Source: Streptomyces subrutilus
GTDB taxonomy: Bacteria; Actinomycetota; Actinomycetes; Streptomycetales; Streptomycetaceae
Direction: 5' to 3'
Length of the DNA stretch: 64,000 nucleotides
Assembly (NCBI RefSeq): GCF_008704535.1
Contig: NZ_CP023701.1
Coordinates: forward strand, 6,180,001-6,244,000
The notes beneath the pieces are model-generated. The model was not told the origin of the DNA. It saw only the letters and a list, made by a program, of their open reading frames with translations, and made no database searches. Position 1 is the first letter of the stretch, and every line of letters starts with the position of its first letter. Of this stretch, positions 49,014 to 57,103 are shown piece after piece. The translations under genes and the position numbers were made by a program.

Positions 49014-49098
49014 GCCCGCAGCCTAGGCCGTCCGTCCGGCCGGCGCGGATCGGGCCTGGTTCGGGGGCCCGGCCGTGCGTCTGGCGGTGGGGCCGGGG

Positions 49099-50076
49099 CT
49101 ACGGGGCGTTGCCGTTGGCGGCCAGGCGGGCGTTCATCTCCGCGTGGGCGCGCCGGGAGTGGTCGTTGGCCGGGTCGTGTTCGAGCCGGAGGTAGTCGTA
49201 GAGGACCTGTACGCACTCGTCACGGGTGGCGTAGTGCGCGTCGGTGGTCAGCTCCAGGCGCTTGGTGATCTCCATCGGCCGTCCGTCCGCCGCGGTGTAC
49301 ACCGGGTGCCAGACGAGCCGGACCGCCGGGTTGAGCGCCATGACCACGCGGAGCTGCGGGATCTCCTGGGCGATCAGGACGCTGTCGGGGTCGTAGCCGC
49401 GCAGGAAGATGTGGACGGCTCCCCCGGCGTGGTTCACGAAGGCCTTCGACAGGACGTTCCACATCGGCGTCTTGAGCGACCAGTCCTCGGTCAGGGTCAG
49501 CTTGTCGACCACGCCGCCGAAGGCCGTGGACTCCAGGGGGGTGTGGCCCTTGGCGAGGGCGTAGTCGCTCATCTGCCTGCCGCCGGACCAGAGGGCCAGC
49601 GTCGGGGTCTTGATCTTCAGGTACGCGCCGATGAGCTTCACCAGGTCCTGGTACCAGGTGTTCGAGGCGCGGTGGTCGCGCTGGTCCTGGCGCTTGACGT
49701 GGGCGGCCATGGCCTCGTCGTTGAGCTGCCCCTGCTCGGCGAGGCCGCCGAGGATGAGCTGCCAGGCGGCGTCCGTGACGTCGTCGTCGAAGCCGGCCCT
49801 GGCCATGTCGTCGCGGAACGTGCCCCACTCGCCGTGCCCGGTGGGATCGATGGCGTGCCGGCGCGCCTCCTCCCTGGCCCCGGTGTCCTCCTGACGCTGC
49901 ACCCAGCGCGTCACGGCCGCGTTGCCCGCGGTCCGCTGGAGGGCGGCGAGTGCGGCGGGATGCGGGACCGGCCCGGCCGGCTGCTGCCGGTCCGTGGTCC
50001 GTGCGCCGGGCTCGGAGCGTCTGCGCGGCGCCGTCGCGGTGGCCGGCGGAACCGAGGGTGTCCTTGCCTCTCGCAC
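49099..50076 (-). CDS. Protein with LQR-x2-GN motif, candidate contractile-injection-system cargo or toxin
   Basis: The protein has 325 aa. Residues 1-40 are Pro/Ala/Arg-rich. The motif LQRTAGNAAV (46-55), followed by RWVQRQ, matches the short LQR..GN..V motif that I know from many actinobacterial proteins encoded near extracellular contractile injection systems or fused to DUF4157. The remaining 260 residues are globular with SGGRQMSDYALAKGHTPLES and IFLRGYDPDSVLIAQEIP, and I recognise no catalytic motif. There is no signal peptide. The GTG at 50076 is preferred because GGAGGG lies 9 nt upstream. The effector idea is inference. Confidence 0.75.
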   Translation of the reverse strand: MREARTPSVPPATATAPRRRSEPGARTTDRQQPAGPVPHPAALAALQRTAGNAAVTRWVQRQEDTGAREEARRHAIDPTGHGEWGTFRDDMARAGFDDDVTDAAWQLILGGLAEQGQLNDEAMAAHVKRQDQRDHRASNTWYQDLVKLIGAYLKIKTPTLALWSGGRQMSDYALAKGHTPLESTAFGGVVDKLTLTEDWSLKTPMWNVLSKAFVNHAGGAVHIFLRGYDPDSVLIAQEIPQLRVVMALNPAVRLVWHPVYTAADGRPMEITKRLELTTDAHYATRDECVQVLYDYLRLEHDPANDHSRRAHAEMNARLAANGNAP

Positions 50077-50317
50077 GCGCGCCTGCCCTCCAGGGTCGCT
50101 CGTCGGCCCGGGGGCCCGATGGCCCGAGGTTAAGGGCGCCGGTACGGCCCGCGCGAGGGGTGAAAGGGCAGGGAGCGGGCGCGACGGGCCGGCGGTCAGG
50201 GCGCCCCCGCGCCGTCGGCGAGGACCGAAAGGGCACGGGCCGTGGCCGTGGCCGGGCACGGGCCTCGGGGGCAGTGGCCGCCGCAGCACGATCCGAGAGA
50301 CTGTCGGCGACAGGTTC

Positions 50318-50356
50318 CGATATATCGTTGACGCATCGCGATGGATCAGTGATAGT
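50318..50356 (+). promoter_or_regulatory. Promoter and operator candidates of the padR gene
   Basis: TTGACG (50328-50333) and GATAGT (50351-50356) are 17 bp apart. Two palindromes flank the -35: CGATATATCG (50318-50327) and CATCGCGATG (50334-50343). ATAT-containing repeats over the promoter are typical of PadR operators and suggest autorepression. The rest of the 334-bp gap from 50077 to 50410 holds no supported gene. Confidence 0.65.
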
Positions 50357-50410
50357 GGAGACATCGGAACACCGATGACGAGGAAATCGAATGACGGAAG
50401 GAGCGCGGTC

Positions 50411-51031
50411 ATGCGTTCACACGGACAGCACGGACACGACCACGGGCACGAGCACGGACGGGGCCACGGCCACTGCGGGCCGGATCGTCGGGAGGAGTTC
50501 GCCGGGCGCCGCGCCGCTTTCGGACCGTTCGGGCCGCCCTTCGGCGGGGGCCCCTTCGGCGGGCGCGGCGGCCGCGGCGGGCCGCGGGGCCGGGCGCGGC
50601 GCGGCGACGTGCGCGCCTCGATCCTGGCGCTGCTCACCGACCGGCCGATGCACGGCTACGAGATGATCCAGGAGATCGGCGAGCGCAGCGGCGGGGCCTG
50701 GAGGCCCAGCCCGGGCTCGGTCTACCCGACCCTCCAGCTCCTGGAGGACGAGGGTCTCATCACCAGCGCGAGCGACGGCGGCAAGAAGCTGTTCACGCTC
50801 ACCGACGCGGGCCGTACCGAGGCCGAGTCGGGCCCGGACGTCCCTTGGGCGGACGCCGGCCGCGGCTTCGACTTCGAGGCGATGCACGAGGTCCGCCAGG
50901 CCGGAGTCGGTCTGATGGAGGCCTTCGGGCAGGTCTTCAAGACCGGCTCGCCCGAACAGCGCGAGAAGGCCGTGGCGGTCATCAACGACGCCCGCAAGAA
51001 GCTCTACCTGATCCTGGCCGACGAGCACTGA
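50411..51031 (+). CDS. PadR-family transcriptional regulator with His-rich N-terminus
   Basis: The protein has 206 aa. The first 35 residues contain ten histidines (HGQHGHDHGHEHGRGHGHCG), a possible metal-binding segment, then a Gly/Phe/Arg-rich linker. The PadR winged helix is clear: RASILALLTDRPMHGYEMIQ, SPGSVYPTLQLLEDEGLI and GGKKLFTLTDAGR (about 77-140), followed by the C-terminal dimerisation helices. ATG at 50411 is chosen for GGAAGGAG 8 nt upstream over an ATG at 50375. No obvious target transporter follows, since the next gene is convergent. Confidence 0.9.
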   Translation: MRSHGQHGHDHGHEHGRGHGHCGPDRREEFAGRRAAFGPFGPPFGGGPFGGRGGRGGPRGRARRGDVRASILALLTDRPMHGYEMIQEIGERSGGAWRPSPGSVYPTLQLLEDEGLITSASDGGKKLFTLTDAGRTEAESGPDVPWADAGRGFDFEAMHEVRQAGVGLMEAFGQVFKTGSPEQREKAVAVINDARKKLYLILADEH

Positions 51032-51060
51032 CCGGCCCGCTCCCCGCTGCGGGGGCACCT

Positions 51061-51103
51061 GACGGCGCGCCCCGCGAGAGACCTCGCGGGGCGCGCCGCC
51101 GTC
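51061..51103. terminator. Hairpin terminator between convergent genes
   Basis: GGCGCGCCCCGCGA (51064-51077) pairs with TCGCGGGGCGCGCC (51084-51097), with further pairing of GAC and GTC outside. It lies between the padR stop and the SRPBCC gene stop. Confidence 0.75.
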
Positions 51104-51138
51104 GGTGCGGAGGGGTGCGCGGGCGGGGTCGCGGCGGC

Positions 51139-51567
51139 TCAGGCCACCAGGCCGGCGAGCTTGCGCAGCGATTCGTTCAGCGCGGCGGTGGCCGAGTCCT
51201 TGAGCTTGCCGGCCATCAGGGAGACGGCCGCCCCCGTGAACTCGCCGTCGATGCGCACCGTGGTGGCGGCGCCGTCCGGGATCAGGGTGTAGCGGGTCAG
51301 CACGGCGACGCCCATGGGGCCCTTGCCGGTGATCGCGAAGAGTCGTTCGTCCTCCAGCTCCGAGACGGTCCACAGGACCTCGGCGGGGAAGCCCATCATC
51401 TTCATGTTCTCGGCGAAGGCGGTCCCGATCGCCAGGGTCTGCGGACCGCCCTTCGGGAAGTCGGTGTGCGTCATGCTCCACTGGCCGTACGCGTCCCAGT
51501 CCGTCAGCTGGGCCCAGAGCTTCGCGGCGGGCGCCTCGATCCGTGATTCCGCGGTGACTTCGGCCAT
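51139..51567 (-). CDS. SRPBCC (START/Bet v1-like) family protein
   Basis: The protein has 142 aa. The pattern VTAESRIEAPAAKLWAQLTDWDAYGQW is the typical first strand and helices of polyketide-cyclase/Bet v1-like proteins, with a hydrophobic ligand pocket and the long C-terminal helix SLMAGKLKDSATAALNESLRKL. The ligand is unknown. GAAGGGG lies 7 nt before the ATG. An inverted repeat of the CTGAC-N5-GTCAG type lies 66 bp upstream. Confidence 0.87.
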   Translation of the reverse strand: MAEVTAESRIEAPAAKLWAQLTDWDAYGQWSMTHTDFPKGGPQTLAIGTAFAENMKMMGFPAEVLWTVSELEDERLFAITGKGPMGVAVLTRYTLIPDGAATTVRIDGEFTGAAVSLMAGKLKDSATAALNESLRKLAGLVA

Positions 51568-51632
51568 GCGACCACCCCTTCTCGTCGGGTACGTGCGGCG
51601 GAAGGTAGCCCCGGCGGGCGGAACATTCAATA

Positions 51633-51647
51633 CTGACGACCCGTCAG
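51633..51647. promoter_or_regulatory. Inverted-repeat operator candidate CTGACG-ACC-CGTCAG
   Basis: A perfect 6+6 bp inverted repeat with a 3-bp centre between the divergent SRPBCC gene and an EamA gene. Same layout as the sites at 13207-13221 and 58796-58810. Confidence 0.55.
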
Positions 51648-51738
51648 ATTCCGGGAGGGCGACGACCCCGGATATCGGGTGCGTCTCAACAGGCGTCACA
51701 CCGGTGACGCTCCTGACCGGCCCTGCCATGATGGCCCG

Positions 51739-52695
51739 ATGCAAGCGTCAGGGAGACACGCCGGACTGGGCCTCGCCCTCGTCTCGGCGTTCGCGTTCGG
51801 TGGTTCCGGAGTGGCGGCGAAGCCGCTGATCGAGGCGGGTCTGGACCCCCTCCACATGGTCTGGCTCAGGGTGGCCGGGGCGGCCCTCGTGCTGTCGCCG
51901 CTCGCCTGGCGTCACCGCGACCTGCTGCGCCGCAAACCCGCACTGCTCGCCGGCTTCGGACTGATCGGCGTGGCCGGCGTCCAGGCCTTCTACTTCGCCT
52001 CCCTGTCGCGGATCCCGGTCGGTGTGGCCCTGCTGCTGGAGTATCTGGGCCCGGCCCTGCTGCTCGGCTGGATCCGCTTCGTGCAGCGCAAGCCCGTGAC
52101 GCGGGCCGCCGCCGCGGGCGCCGCCGTCGCCGTCGTGGGCCTGGCCTGCGTGGTCGAGATCTGGGCGGGGCTGAGCCTGGACCCGCTCGGGGTGCTGCTC
52201 GGCCTGGCCGCCGCCTGCTGCCAGGCCTTCTACTTCGTCTTCGCCGACCAGGGGACCGACGGGGACGACGTGCCCGACCCGCTCGGGGTGATCGCGTACG
52301 GCATGATCATCGGCACCCTGGTGATGACCGTGATCGCCCGGCCGTGGCAGATGGACTGGCAGGTGCTGGGCGGCGACGCCTCGCTGAACGGCACGCTGCT
52401 GCCCGCCGGGCTGCTGCTCGGCTGGGTGGTGCTCATCGCGACCGTCCTCGCCTACCTGACCGGCGTGGTCTCGGTCCGCAGGCTCTCGCCGCAGGTCGCG
52501 GGCGTGGTGGCCTGCCTGGAGGCGGTGATCGCCACGGTGCTGGCCTGGATCCTGCTCGGCGAACACCTGTCGACCTGGCAGATCGTCGGCGGCGGCCTGG
52601 TGCTGGGCGGCGCCCTCATCGCACAGTCCGCCCGGCCGACCCCGCCGGCGGCGGCCGATCCGTCCGTACTGGACCACCAGACCGCCAGCGCCTAG
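51739..52695 (+). CDS. EamA/DMT-family transporter (first)
   Basis: The protein has 318 aa and ten hydrophobic segments in two repeats of five, the drug/metabolite exporter layout (LALVSAFAFGGSGVAAKPLI at the start, GVVACLEAVIATVLAWILLGE in the second EamA repeat). The substrate is unknown; relatives export amino acids or metabolites. CATGAT ends 5 nt before the ATG, so it may be leaderless. The TAG stop lies inside the -10 box of the next transcript. Confidence 0.9.
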   Translation: MQASGRHAGLGLALVSAFAFGGSGVAAKPLIEAGLDPLHMVWLRVAGAALVLSPLAWRHRDLLRRKPALLAGFGLIGVAGVQAFYFASLSRIPVGVALLLEYLGPALLLGWIRFVQRKPVTRAAAAGAAVAVVGLACVVEIWAGLSLDPLGVLLGLAAACCQAFYFVFADQGTDGDDVPDPLGVIAYGMIIGTLVMTVIARPWQMDWQVLGGDASLNGTLLPAGLLLGWVVLIATVLAYLTGVVSVRRLSPQVAGVVACLEAVIATVLAWILLGEHLSTWQIVGGGLVLGGALIAQSARPTPPAAADPSVLDHQTASA

Positions 52696-52698
52696 GGT
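52670..52698 (+). promoter_or_regulatory. Promoter of a leaderless upstream ORF
   Basis: TGGACC (52670-52675), 17-bp spacer, TAGGGT (52693-52698). The box ends 6 nt before an ATG at 52705, which would then be the first transcribed codon. The TAG in the -10 box is also the stop codon of the upstream EamA gene. Confidence 0.6.
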
Positions 52699-52704
52699 GA
52701 CGCC

Positions 52705-52740
52705 ATGCCGATGACCGTGCTTCCGCCTCCCGCCGCCTAG
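52705..52740 (+). CDS. Eleven-residue upstream ORF (leader peptide candidate)
   Basis: ATG to TAG encodes MPMTVLPPPAA. It is predicted to be leaderless from the promoter at 52670-52698. The Pro-Pro-Pro run is a known ribosome-slowing sequence that needs EF-P. It is followed directly by nested hairpins (52741-52808) and then, after 118 nt, by the second EamA gene. This is the arrangement of a ribosome-mediated attenuator. Confidence 0.5.
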   Translation: MPMTVLPPPAA

Positions 52741-52808
52741 CGCGGGCGGCGCTCCACGACCTTCACGACCCGGCCCGGGTGCTCCCGGGCGGGTGCGCGC
52801 TGCCCGCG
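52741..52808 (+). promoter_or_regulatory. Nested hairpins, possible attenuator
   Basis: CGCGGGC right after the leader ORF stop (52741-52747) pairs with GCCCGCG (52802-52808) and encloses a perfect hairpin GCCCGGG-TGCT-CCCGGGC (52773-52790). A ribosome at the leader stop codon would cover the left side of the outer stem, so translation could switch the structure. A C4T4 tract follows near 52823-52830. Confidence 0.45.
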
Positions 52809-52857
52809 AAGCGATGAGCTGCCCCTTTTCATCCTTCACGCATGCGCGGAGACACAC

Positions 52858-53904
52858 GTGTCGAACCATTCGCCCGCTGCCGGGCGCAGTCTGCTGTACC
52901 TCGTCCTCGCCGGAGCCGCCTGGGGCACCGCGGGAGCCGCCGCCTCGCTCCTCTTCCTCTCCAGCGACCTCGGTCCGCTGTCCCTGTCCTTCTGGCGCTG
53001 CGCCGGAGGGCTCGTCGTCCTGCTCGCGGTTCTCGCCGTACGCCGTCCCCGCCCGCTCCCGGGGCGGGTGCGGCCCTCGACCCGGTCCCTGATCGGCACC
53101 GGACTGCTCTTCACGCTCTTCCAGGCCGCCTACTTCGCCGCCGTGCGCGAGACCGGCCTCGCCGTGGGGACGGTGGTCACGCTGGGGGCCGGGCCGGTGC
53201 TGATCGCGCTCGGCGGCCGCCGCTGGATGGGCGAGCGGCTCGGGCTGGGCGGCGGCGCGGCCGTCGCCGGGGCGCTGAGCGGGCTCGCCGTGCTCGTCCT
53301 GGGCAGCGGGGGCGGCGCGGTGCGGCCGCTGGGCGTGTGCTGGGCGCTGCTCTCGGCCGCCGGCTACGCGACGATGACCCTGCGGGCCCGGTGGCTCGGG
53401 CAGCGCGGGGCCGGCGGGGACCCGCTGGTGACCACGGCCTGGTCGGTCGGGGTGGGCACGGTGTGCCTGCTGCCGCTCGCCGCGGCCGAGGGGCTGCTGC
53501 CGCACACGGCCGAGCCGGGGCGGGTGCTGTGGCTGCTGGTGTACGTGGCCACGGTGCCGACGGCGCTCGCGTACGCGCTCTACTTCACCGGGGCCGCCTC
53601 CGTGCGGGCCGCGACCGTGTCCGTGATCATGCTGATCGAGCCGGTGAGCGCGGCCGCCATCGCCGTCCTGGTCCTCGGGGAGCAGCTGACGGGCGCGGTG
53701 GTGCTGGGCACGGTACTGCTGCTGACGGCGGTCGGGGCGCTGATCGCGGCGGAGTGGCGGCGGCCGGGCGGCGGGACCGGGGGAGGGCCCGTGGGCGCTC
53801 CCTTCGGCGGCCCGGCGGACGCGGCCCGTCCGGCCGGGGGTCCGGCGGGACGAACCGCTGCCGGGCGGGCCGGTGCGGAGGACGCTCAGGGCGCGGTGAG
53901 GTAG
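52858..53904 (+). CDS. EamA/DMT-family transporter (second), under possible leader-peptide control
   Basis: The protein has 348 aa with ten membrane segments (LLYLVLAGAAWGTAGAAASLLF to VVLGTVLLLTAVGALIAAEW) and a disordered Gly/Ala/Pro tail of about 45 residues. The family exports small metabolites or drugs. GTG start with GGAG 7 nt upstream. The 3' end overlaps the convergent flavin-binding gene by 19 bp. Upstream lies the leaderless 11-codon ORF and hairpin system, which suggests induction by something that stalls ribosomes. Confidence 0.9.
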   Translation: MSNHSPAAGRSLLYLVLAGAAWGTAGAAASLLFLSSDLGPLSLSFWRCAGGLVVLLAVLAVRRPRPLPGRVRPSTRSLIGTGLLFTLFQAAYFAAVRETGLAVGTVVTLGAGPVLIALGGRRWMGERLGLGGGAAVAGALSGLAVLVLGSGGGAVRPLGVCWALLSAAGYATMTLRARWLGQRGAGGDPLVTTAWSVGVGTVCLLPLAAAEGLLPHTAEPGRVLWLLVYVATVPTALAYALYFTGAASVRAATVSVIMLIEPVSAAAIAVLVLGEQLTGAVVLGTVLLLTAVGALIAAEWRRPGGGTGGGPVGAPFGGPADAARPAGGPAGRTAAGRAGAEDAQGAVR

Positions 53905-54575
53905 TCCGGGACGGCGACGCCGGGGGCCAGGTCCGCCGCGGGGACGAGGGTCCCGTAGGTGGGCGCGACCGGGACCACGCCCGCCCAGTGGGGCAGGGCC
54001 AGGTCCTCGGCGTCGTCGTTCGGGCCGCCCGTGCGGACCTTCGCGGACACCTCGTCCAGGTCCAGGCGGATCACGGCCGTGGCCGCGAGCTCCCTGGCGT
54101 TGGCCGGCCGGGAGTCCGCGGACCGGCCCGGGACGACGTGGTCGACCAGGGCGTCCAGGGCGAGGCGGCGCTCCGCCTCGTCCGTGACCTCGCGGGCGGT
54201 GCCGTGGACGACCACCGAGCGGTAGTTGATCGAGTGGTGGAAGGCCGAACGGGCCAGCACCAGGCCGTCGAGGTGGGTGACCGTCACGCACGCGGGCAGG
54301 CCGGGGTCCTCCCGGCCGGCCGCACGCAGCGGTCGTGAGCCGGTGGAGCCGTGGAGGTAGAGGGCCTCGCCGACGCGGGCGAAGAGCGTGGGCAGGACCA
54401 CCGGGGCGCCGTCGCGGACGAACCCGAGGTGGCACAGGTACGCCTCGTCGAGGATCGCGTGCACGGTCTCCCGGTCGTAGTGCGCGCGCTCCCGGGAACG
54501 GGTGGGGACCGTGCGGTCGGTGGGTTCGTACGGGGCGGCGGGTCCGGTCGTCTCCGTGGCCGGGGTGGCGGTCAT
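53886..54575 (-). CDS. Pyridoxamine-5'-phosphate-oxidase-like flavin-binding protein
   Basis: The protein has 229 aa. The split-barrel FMN fold is seen in HAILDEAYLCHLGFVRDGAPVVLPTLFARVGEALYLHGST, followed by VTVTHLDGLVLARSAFHHSINYRSVVVHG. It resembles the FMN-binding PPOX family rather than true PdxH. Divergent from a MocR regulator with 35 bp between starts; the MocR protein probably controls it. GGAG lies 7 nt before the ATG. TAATAC on the minus strand is a possible -10 box. Confidence 0.87.
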   Translation of the reverse strand: MTATPATETTGPAAPYEPTDRTVPTRSRERAHYDRETVHAILDEAYLCHLGFVRDGAPVVLPTLFARVGEALYLHGSTGSRPLRAAGREDPGLPACVTVTHLDGLVLARSAFHHSINYRSVVVHGTAREVTDEAERRLALDALVDHVVPGRSADSRPANARELAATAVIRLDLDEVSAKVRTGGPNDDAEDLALPHWAGVVPVAPTYGTLVPAADLAPGVAVPDYLTAP

Positions 54576-54610
54576 GGCGTTCTCCGTTGTATTAGTGCAT
54601 AATCAGCTTT

Positions 54611-55945
54611 GTGCTAGGAGACTATCGGATCGCAGGGCGTCGCGCATCGGAGATCGCGGCCAGCGTCGAAGCGGGCGTGGGGTCGGGCGCGCTCGCGCCC
54701 GGCGCGCCGCTGCCGCCGATGCGGGAGCTGGCCGGTGAGCTCGGCGTCAACCCCAACACCGTGGCCGCGGCCTACCGCACGCTGCGCGAACGCGGGATCA
54801 TCGCGACCGACGGACGGCGCGGCAGCCGCGTGCGGGCCCGCCCGACGACCACACCGCGCGACGCGCTGCGGATCACCGTGCCGGAGGGGGTGCGGGACCT
54901 GACCGACGGCAACCCGGACGTCGAGCTGCTGCCGTCGCTGGCGGGGCCGCTCGCCGCGGCCGCCCTGCGGTCCGCGCGCTCGCCCGTCCTCTACGGGCAG
55001 GACCCCGTCGCCCCGGAGCTGGCCCGCCTCGCGCGGGCCGGCCTGGACGCGGACGGGGTGCCGGCCGGGCCGGTCGCGCTCGCCTCGGGCGCGCTGGACG
55101 GGATCGAGCGGGTGCTGGCCGCCCACCTGCGGCCGGGCGACGCGGTGGCCGTGGAGGACCCGGGCTGGGGGAGCGTGCTGGACCTGGTCCCGGCGCTGGG
55201 GCTGCGGGTGCTGCCGGTCGGGGTCGACGACGACGGGCCCGACGCGCGGGCCGTGGCGCGGGCGCTGGAGGCCGGGGCCAGGGCGCTGGTGGTGACCTCG
55301 CGGGCGCAGAACCCCACCGGGGCCGCGGTGAGCGCCGGGCGGGCGGCCGAACTGCGGGCGCTGCTGGCCCGGCGGCCCGAGGTGCTGGTGATCGAAGACG
55401 ACCACGGCAACGGTTTCGTCGACCTGCCGCTGCACACCCTGGGCGGCGCCACCCGGCACTGGGCGCTGGTGCGGTCCACGGCCAAGGCGTACGGCCCGGA
55501 CCTGCGGCTCGCGGTGCTCACGGGCGACGAGGTGACGCTGGACCGGGTGCGCGGGCGGCAGCGGCTGGGCCCGGGCTGGGTGAGCCGGCTGCTCCAGTAC
55601 GCGGTGGTCGAGCTGTGGTCCTCCGGGGCGGTGGACCGGGCGGCGGTGGCGCGCGCGTACGGGGAACGGCGGGACGCGCTGGTCGCGGCGCTGGCCGGGC
55701 GCGGAGTGCGGGCGCACGGCCGCAGCGGGATGAACGTGTGGGTGCCCGTCGCCGACGAGACCGCGGTGGTGACGCGGCTGCTGGCCGCCGGGTGGGCGGT
55801 CGCCCCCGGCGCCCGGTTCCGGGCCGAGGCGGGTCCGGGCGTACGGGTGACGGTCTCGCGGCTGCGGGCGGCGGAGGCGACCGCGCTGGCCGACGCGCTG
55901 GCGGCGGCGGTCCGGCCGGGGGCGTCGGAGGGCCGGTCCGGCTGA
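54611..55945 (+). CDS. MocR-type GntR/aminotransferase fusion regulator
   Basis: The protein has 444 aa. An N-terminal GntR winged helix (ASVEAGVGSGALAPGAPLPPMRELAGELGVNPNTVAAAYRTL, about 18-60) is fused to a fold-type I aminotransferase domain with the PLP lysine in STAKAYGPDLR (about 296). It is a PLP-sensing regulator of the MocR/PdxR class and is divergent from a PPOX-type flavoprotein. CATAAT (54598-54603) ends 7 nt before the GTG, so the transcript is leaderless. Confidence 0.92.
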   Translation: MLGDYRIAGRRASEIAASVEAGVGSGALAPGAPLPPMRELAGELGVNPNTVAAAYRTLRERGIIATDGRRGSRVRARPTTTPRDALRITVPEGVRDLTDGNPDVELLPSLAGPLAAAALRSARSPVLYGQDPVAPELARLARAGLDADGVPAGPVALASGALDGIERVLAAHLRPGDAVAVEDPGWGSVLDLVPALGLRVLPVGVDDDGPDARAVARALEAGARALVVTSRAQNPTGAAVSAGRAAELRALLARRPEVLVIEDDHGNGFVDLPLHTLGGATRHWALVRSTAKAYGPDLRLAVLTGDEVTLDRVRGRQRLGPGWVSRLLQYAVVELWSSGAVDRAAVARAYGERRDALVAALAGRGVRAHGRSGMNVWVPVADETAVVTRLLAAGWAVAPGARFRAEAGPGVRVTVSRLRAAEATALADALAAAVRPGASEGRSG

Positions 55946-55967
55946 CGGGCCGGGCGGTGGCAGGGGG

Positions 55968-57029
55968 TCAGGGCGCGGGGCGGGCGGTGGGGCGGGTCTG
56001 GGTGAGGGCCGCGCCCGCCAGTACGATCAGGGCGCCGACCGGGGTGTTCCAGTGGAGCTGTTCGCCGAGGACCAGGACGCCCGCGGTGGTGGCGATGACC
56101 GGGATGAAGTACGTGACCATCTGGGCGGTCGTCGGGCCGACCTCCTTGACCAGCCCGTACTGCATCTGCAGCGCCATGCCCGTGCCGAGGGCGCCCAGGG
56201 CGATCACCGACAGGGTCGGCCACAGCGGGAACGACGTGGGCGCGGAGGTGAAGACCGCGCTCGCCAGGGTGAGCTGGACCGTGGAGAGCAGCAGCTGGCC
56301 GCCGGTCATCGCCACCGGCGAGCCCGGGGTCCCGGCGAGGGTGCGGCGGACGTAGATCCAGCCGATCGGGTAGCAGAGCGAGGCGAGCAGGGCGAGGGCG
56401 GTGCCCGTGGCGTCGACGCCCGAGAAGCCCTGCCAGGCCCCGAGGACGGTGAGCACGCCGAGGAAGCCCAGCCCGAGACCGGCGAAGCGGCGGCGCGTGG
56501 GGCGGTCCTCGGACAGGGCGACCAGGGACAGGGCCATGCCCCACAGGGGCGAGGTGGCGTTGCAGATGCCGGCGAGGCTGGAGGGGATGCGCAGCTCCGC
56601 GAAGGCGAAGAGGGAGAACGGCACGGTGTTCAGCAGGAGCGCCGCCACCGACAGGTGGCCCCAGGTGCGCAGGGAGCGGGGGAGCGGCTCACGGCGCACC
56701 AGCAGGACGGACAGCAGCGCCAGAGCGCCGAACAGGACCCGGCCCAGGGCGACTTGGAAGGGCGCGTACCCCTCCGTGCCGACCTTGATCAGGAGGAAGC
56801 TGAAGCCCCAGACGACGGAGAGCACGGCGAAGCGGACGCGCCAGTCGAGCAGGAGGGTGCCGGGGCGGCGGCGGGCCGGACGGGCGGTCGTCGCGCCCTC
56901 GCCGGCTGCGGTGGCGGCGTCCGCCGGGGCCGGGCCCGCGGTGGTCGTGCCCGCGGGGATCGCCGGGAGCGGGTCGGAAGGAGGGGTGGGTGCCGGGTGG
57001 CTGGGGCGGTGGGCCGCGGGTGCGCTCAT
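55968..57029 (-). CDS. EamA/DMT-family transporter (third)
   Basis: The protein has 353 aa. A disordered Ala/Pro/Thr-rich N-terminus of about 60 residues precedes ten membrane segments with two EamA repeats (VVWGFSFLLIKVGTEGYAPF; YFIPVIATTAGVLVLGEQLHW). It is divergent from a LysR regulator whose start is 75 bp away, a common arrangement of an amino-acid or metabolite exporter and its activator. ATG at 57029; a GTG upstream would add unrelated residues. Confidence 0.9.
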   Translation of the reverse strand: MSAPAAHRPSHPAPTPPSDPLPAIPAGTTTAGPAPADAATAAGEGATTARPARRRPGTLLLDWRVRFAVLSVVWGFSFLLIKVGTEGYAPFQVALGRVLFGALALLSVLLVRREPLPRSLRTWGHLSVAALLLNTVPFSLFAFAELRIPSSLAGICNATSPLWGMALSLVALSEDRPTRRRFAGLGLGFLGVLTVLGAWQGFSGVDATGTALALLASLCYPIGWIYVRRTLAGTPGSPVAMTGGQLLLSTVQLTLASAVFTSAPTSFPLWPTLSVIALGALGTGMALQMQYGLVKEVGPTTAQMVTYFIPVIATTAGVLVLGEQLHWNTPVGALIVLAGAALTQTRPTARPAP

Positions 57030-57103
57030 GACGCATACTGTGCGCGCGTCAACTTCGTAGGACAAGCGAGAGTTTCTGCCCCACACCGCGTAGCATCGCT
57101 TAC

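Noticed and set aside
49021..49031. A CTAGGCCGTC that looks like the end of the MITE-like element
   Set aside because: Similarity stops after about ten bases and there is no second end. On the minus strand it contains TAGGCT, the likely -10 box of the leaderless gene starting at 49013.
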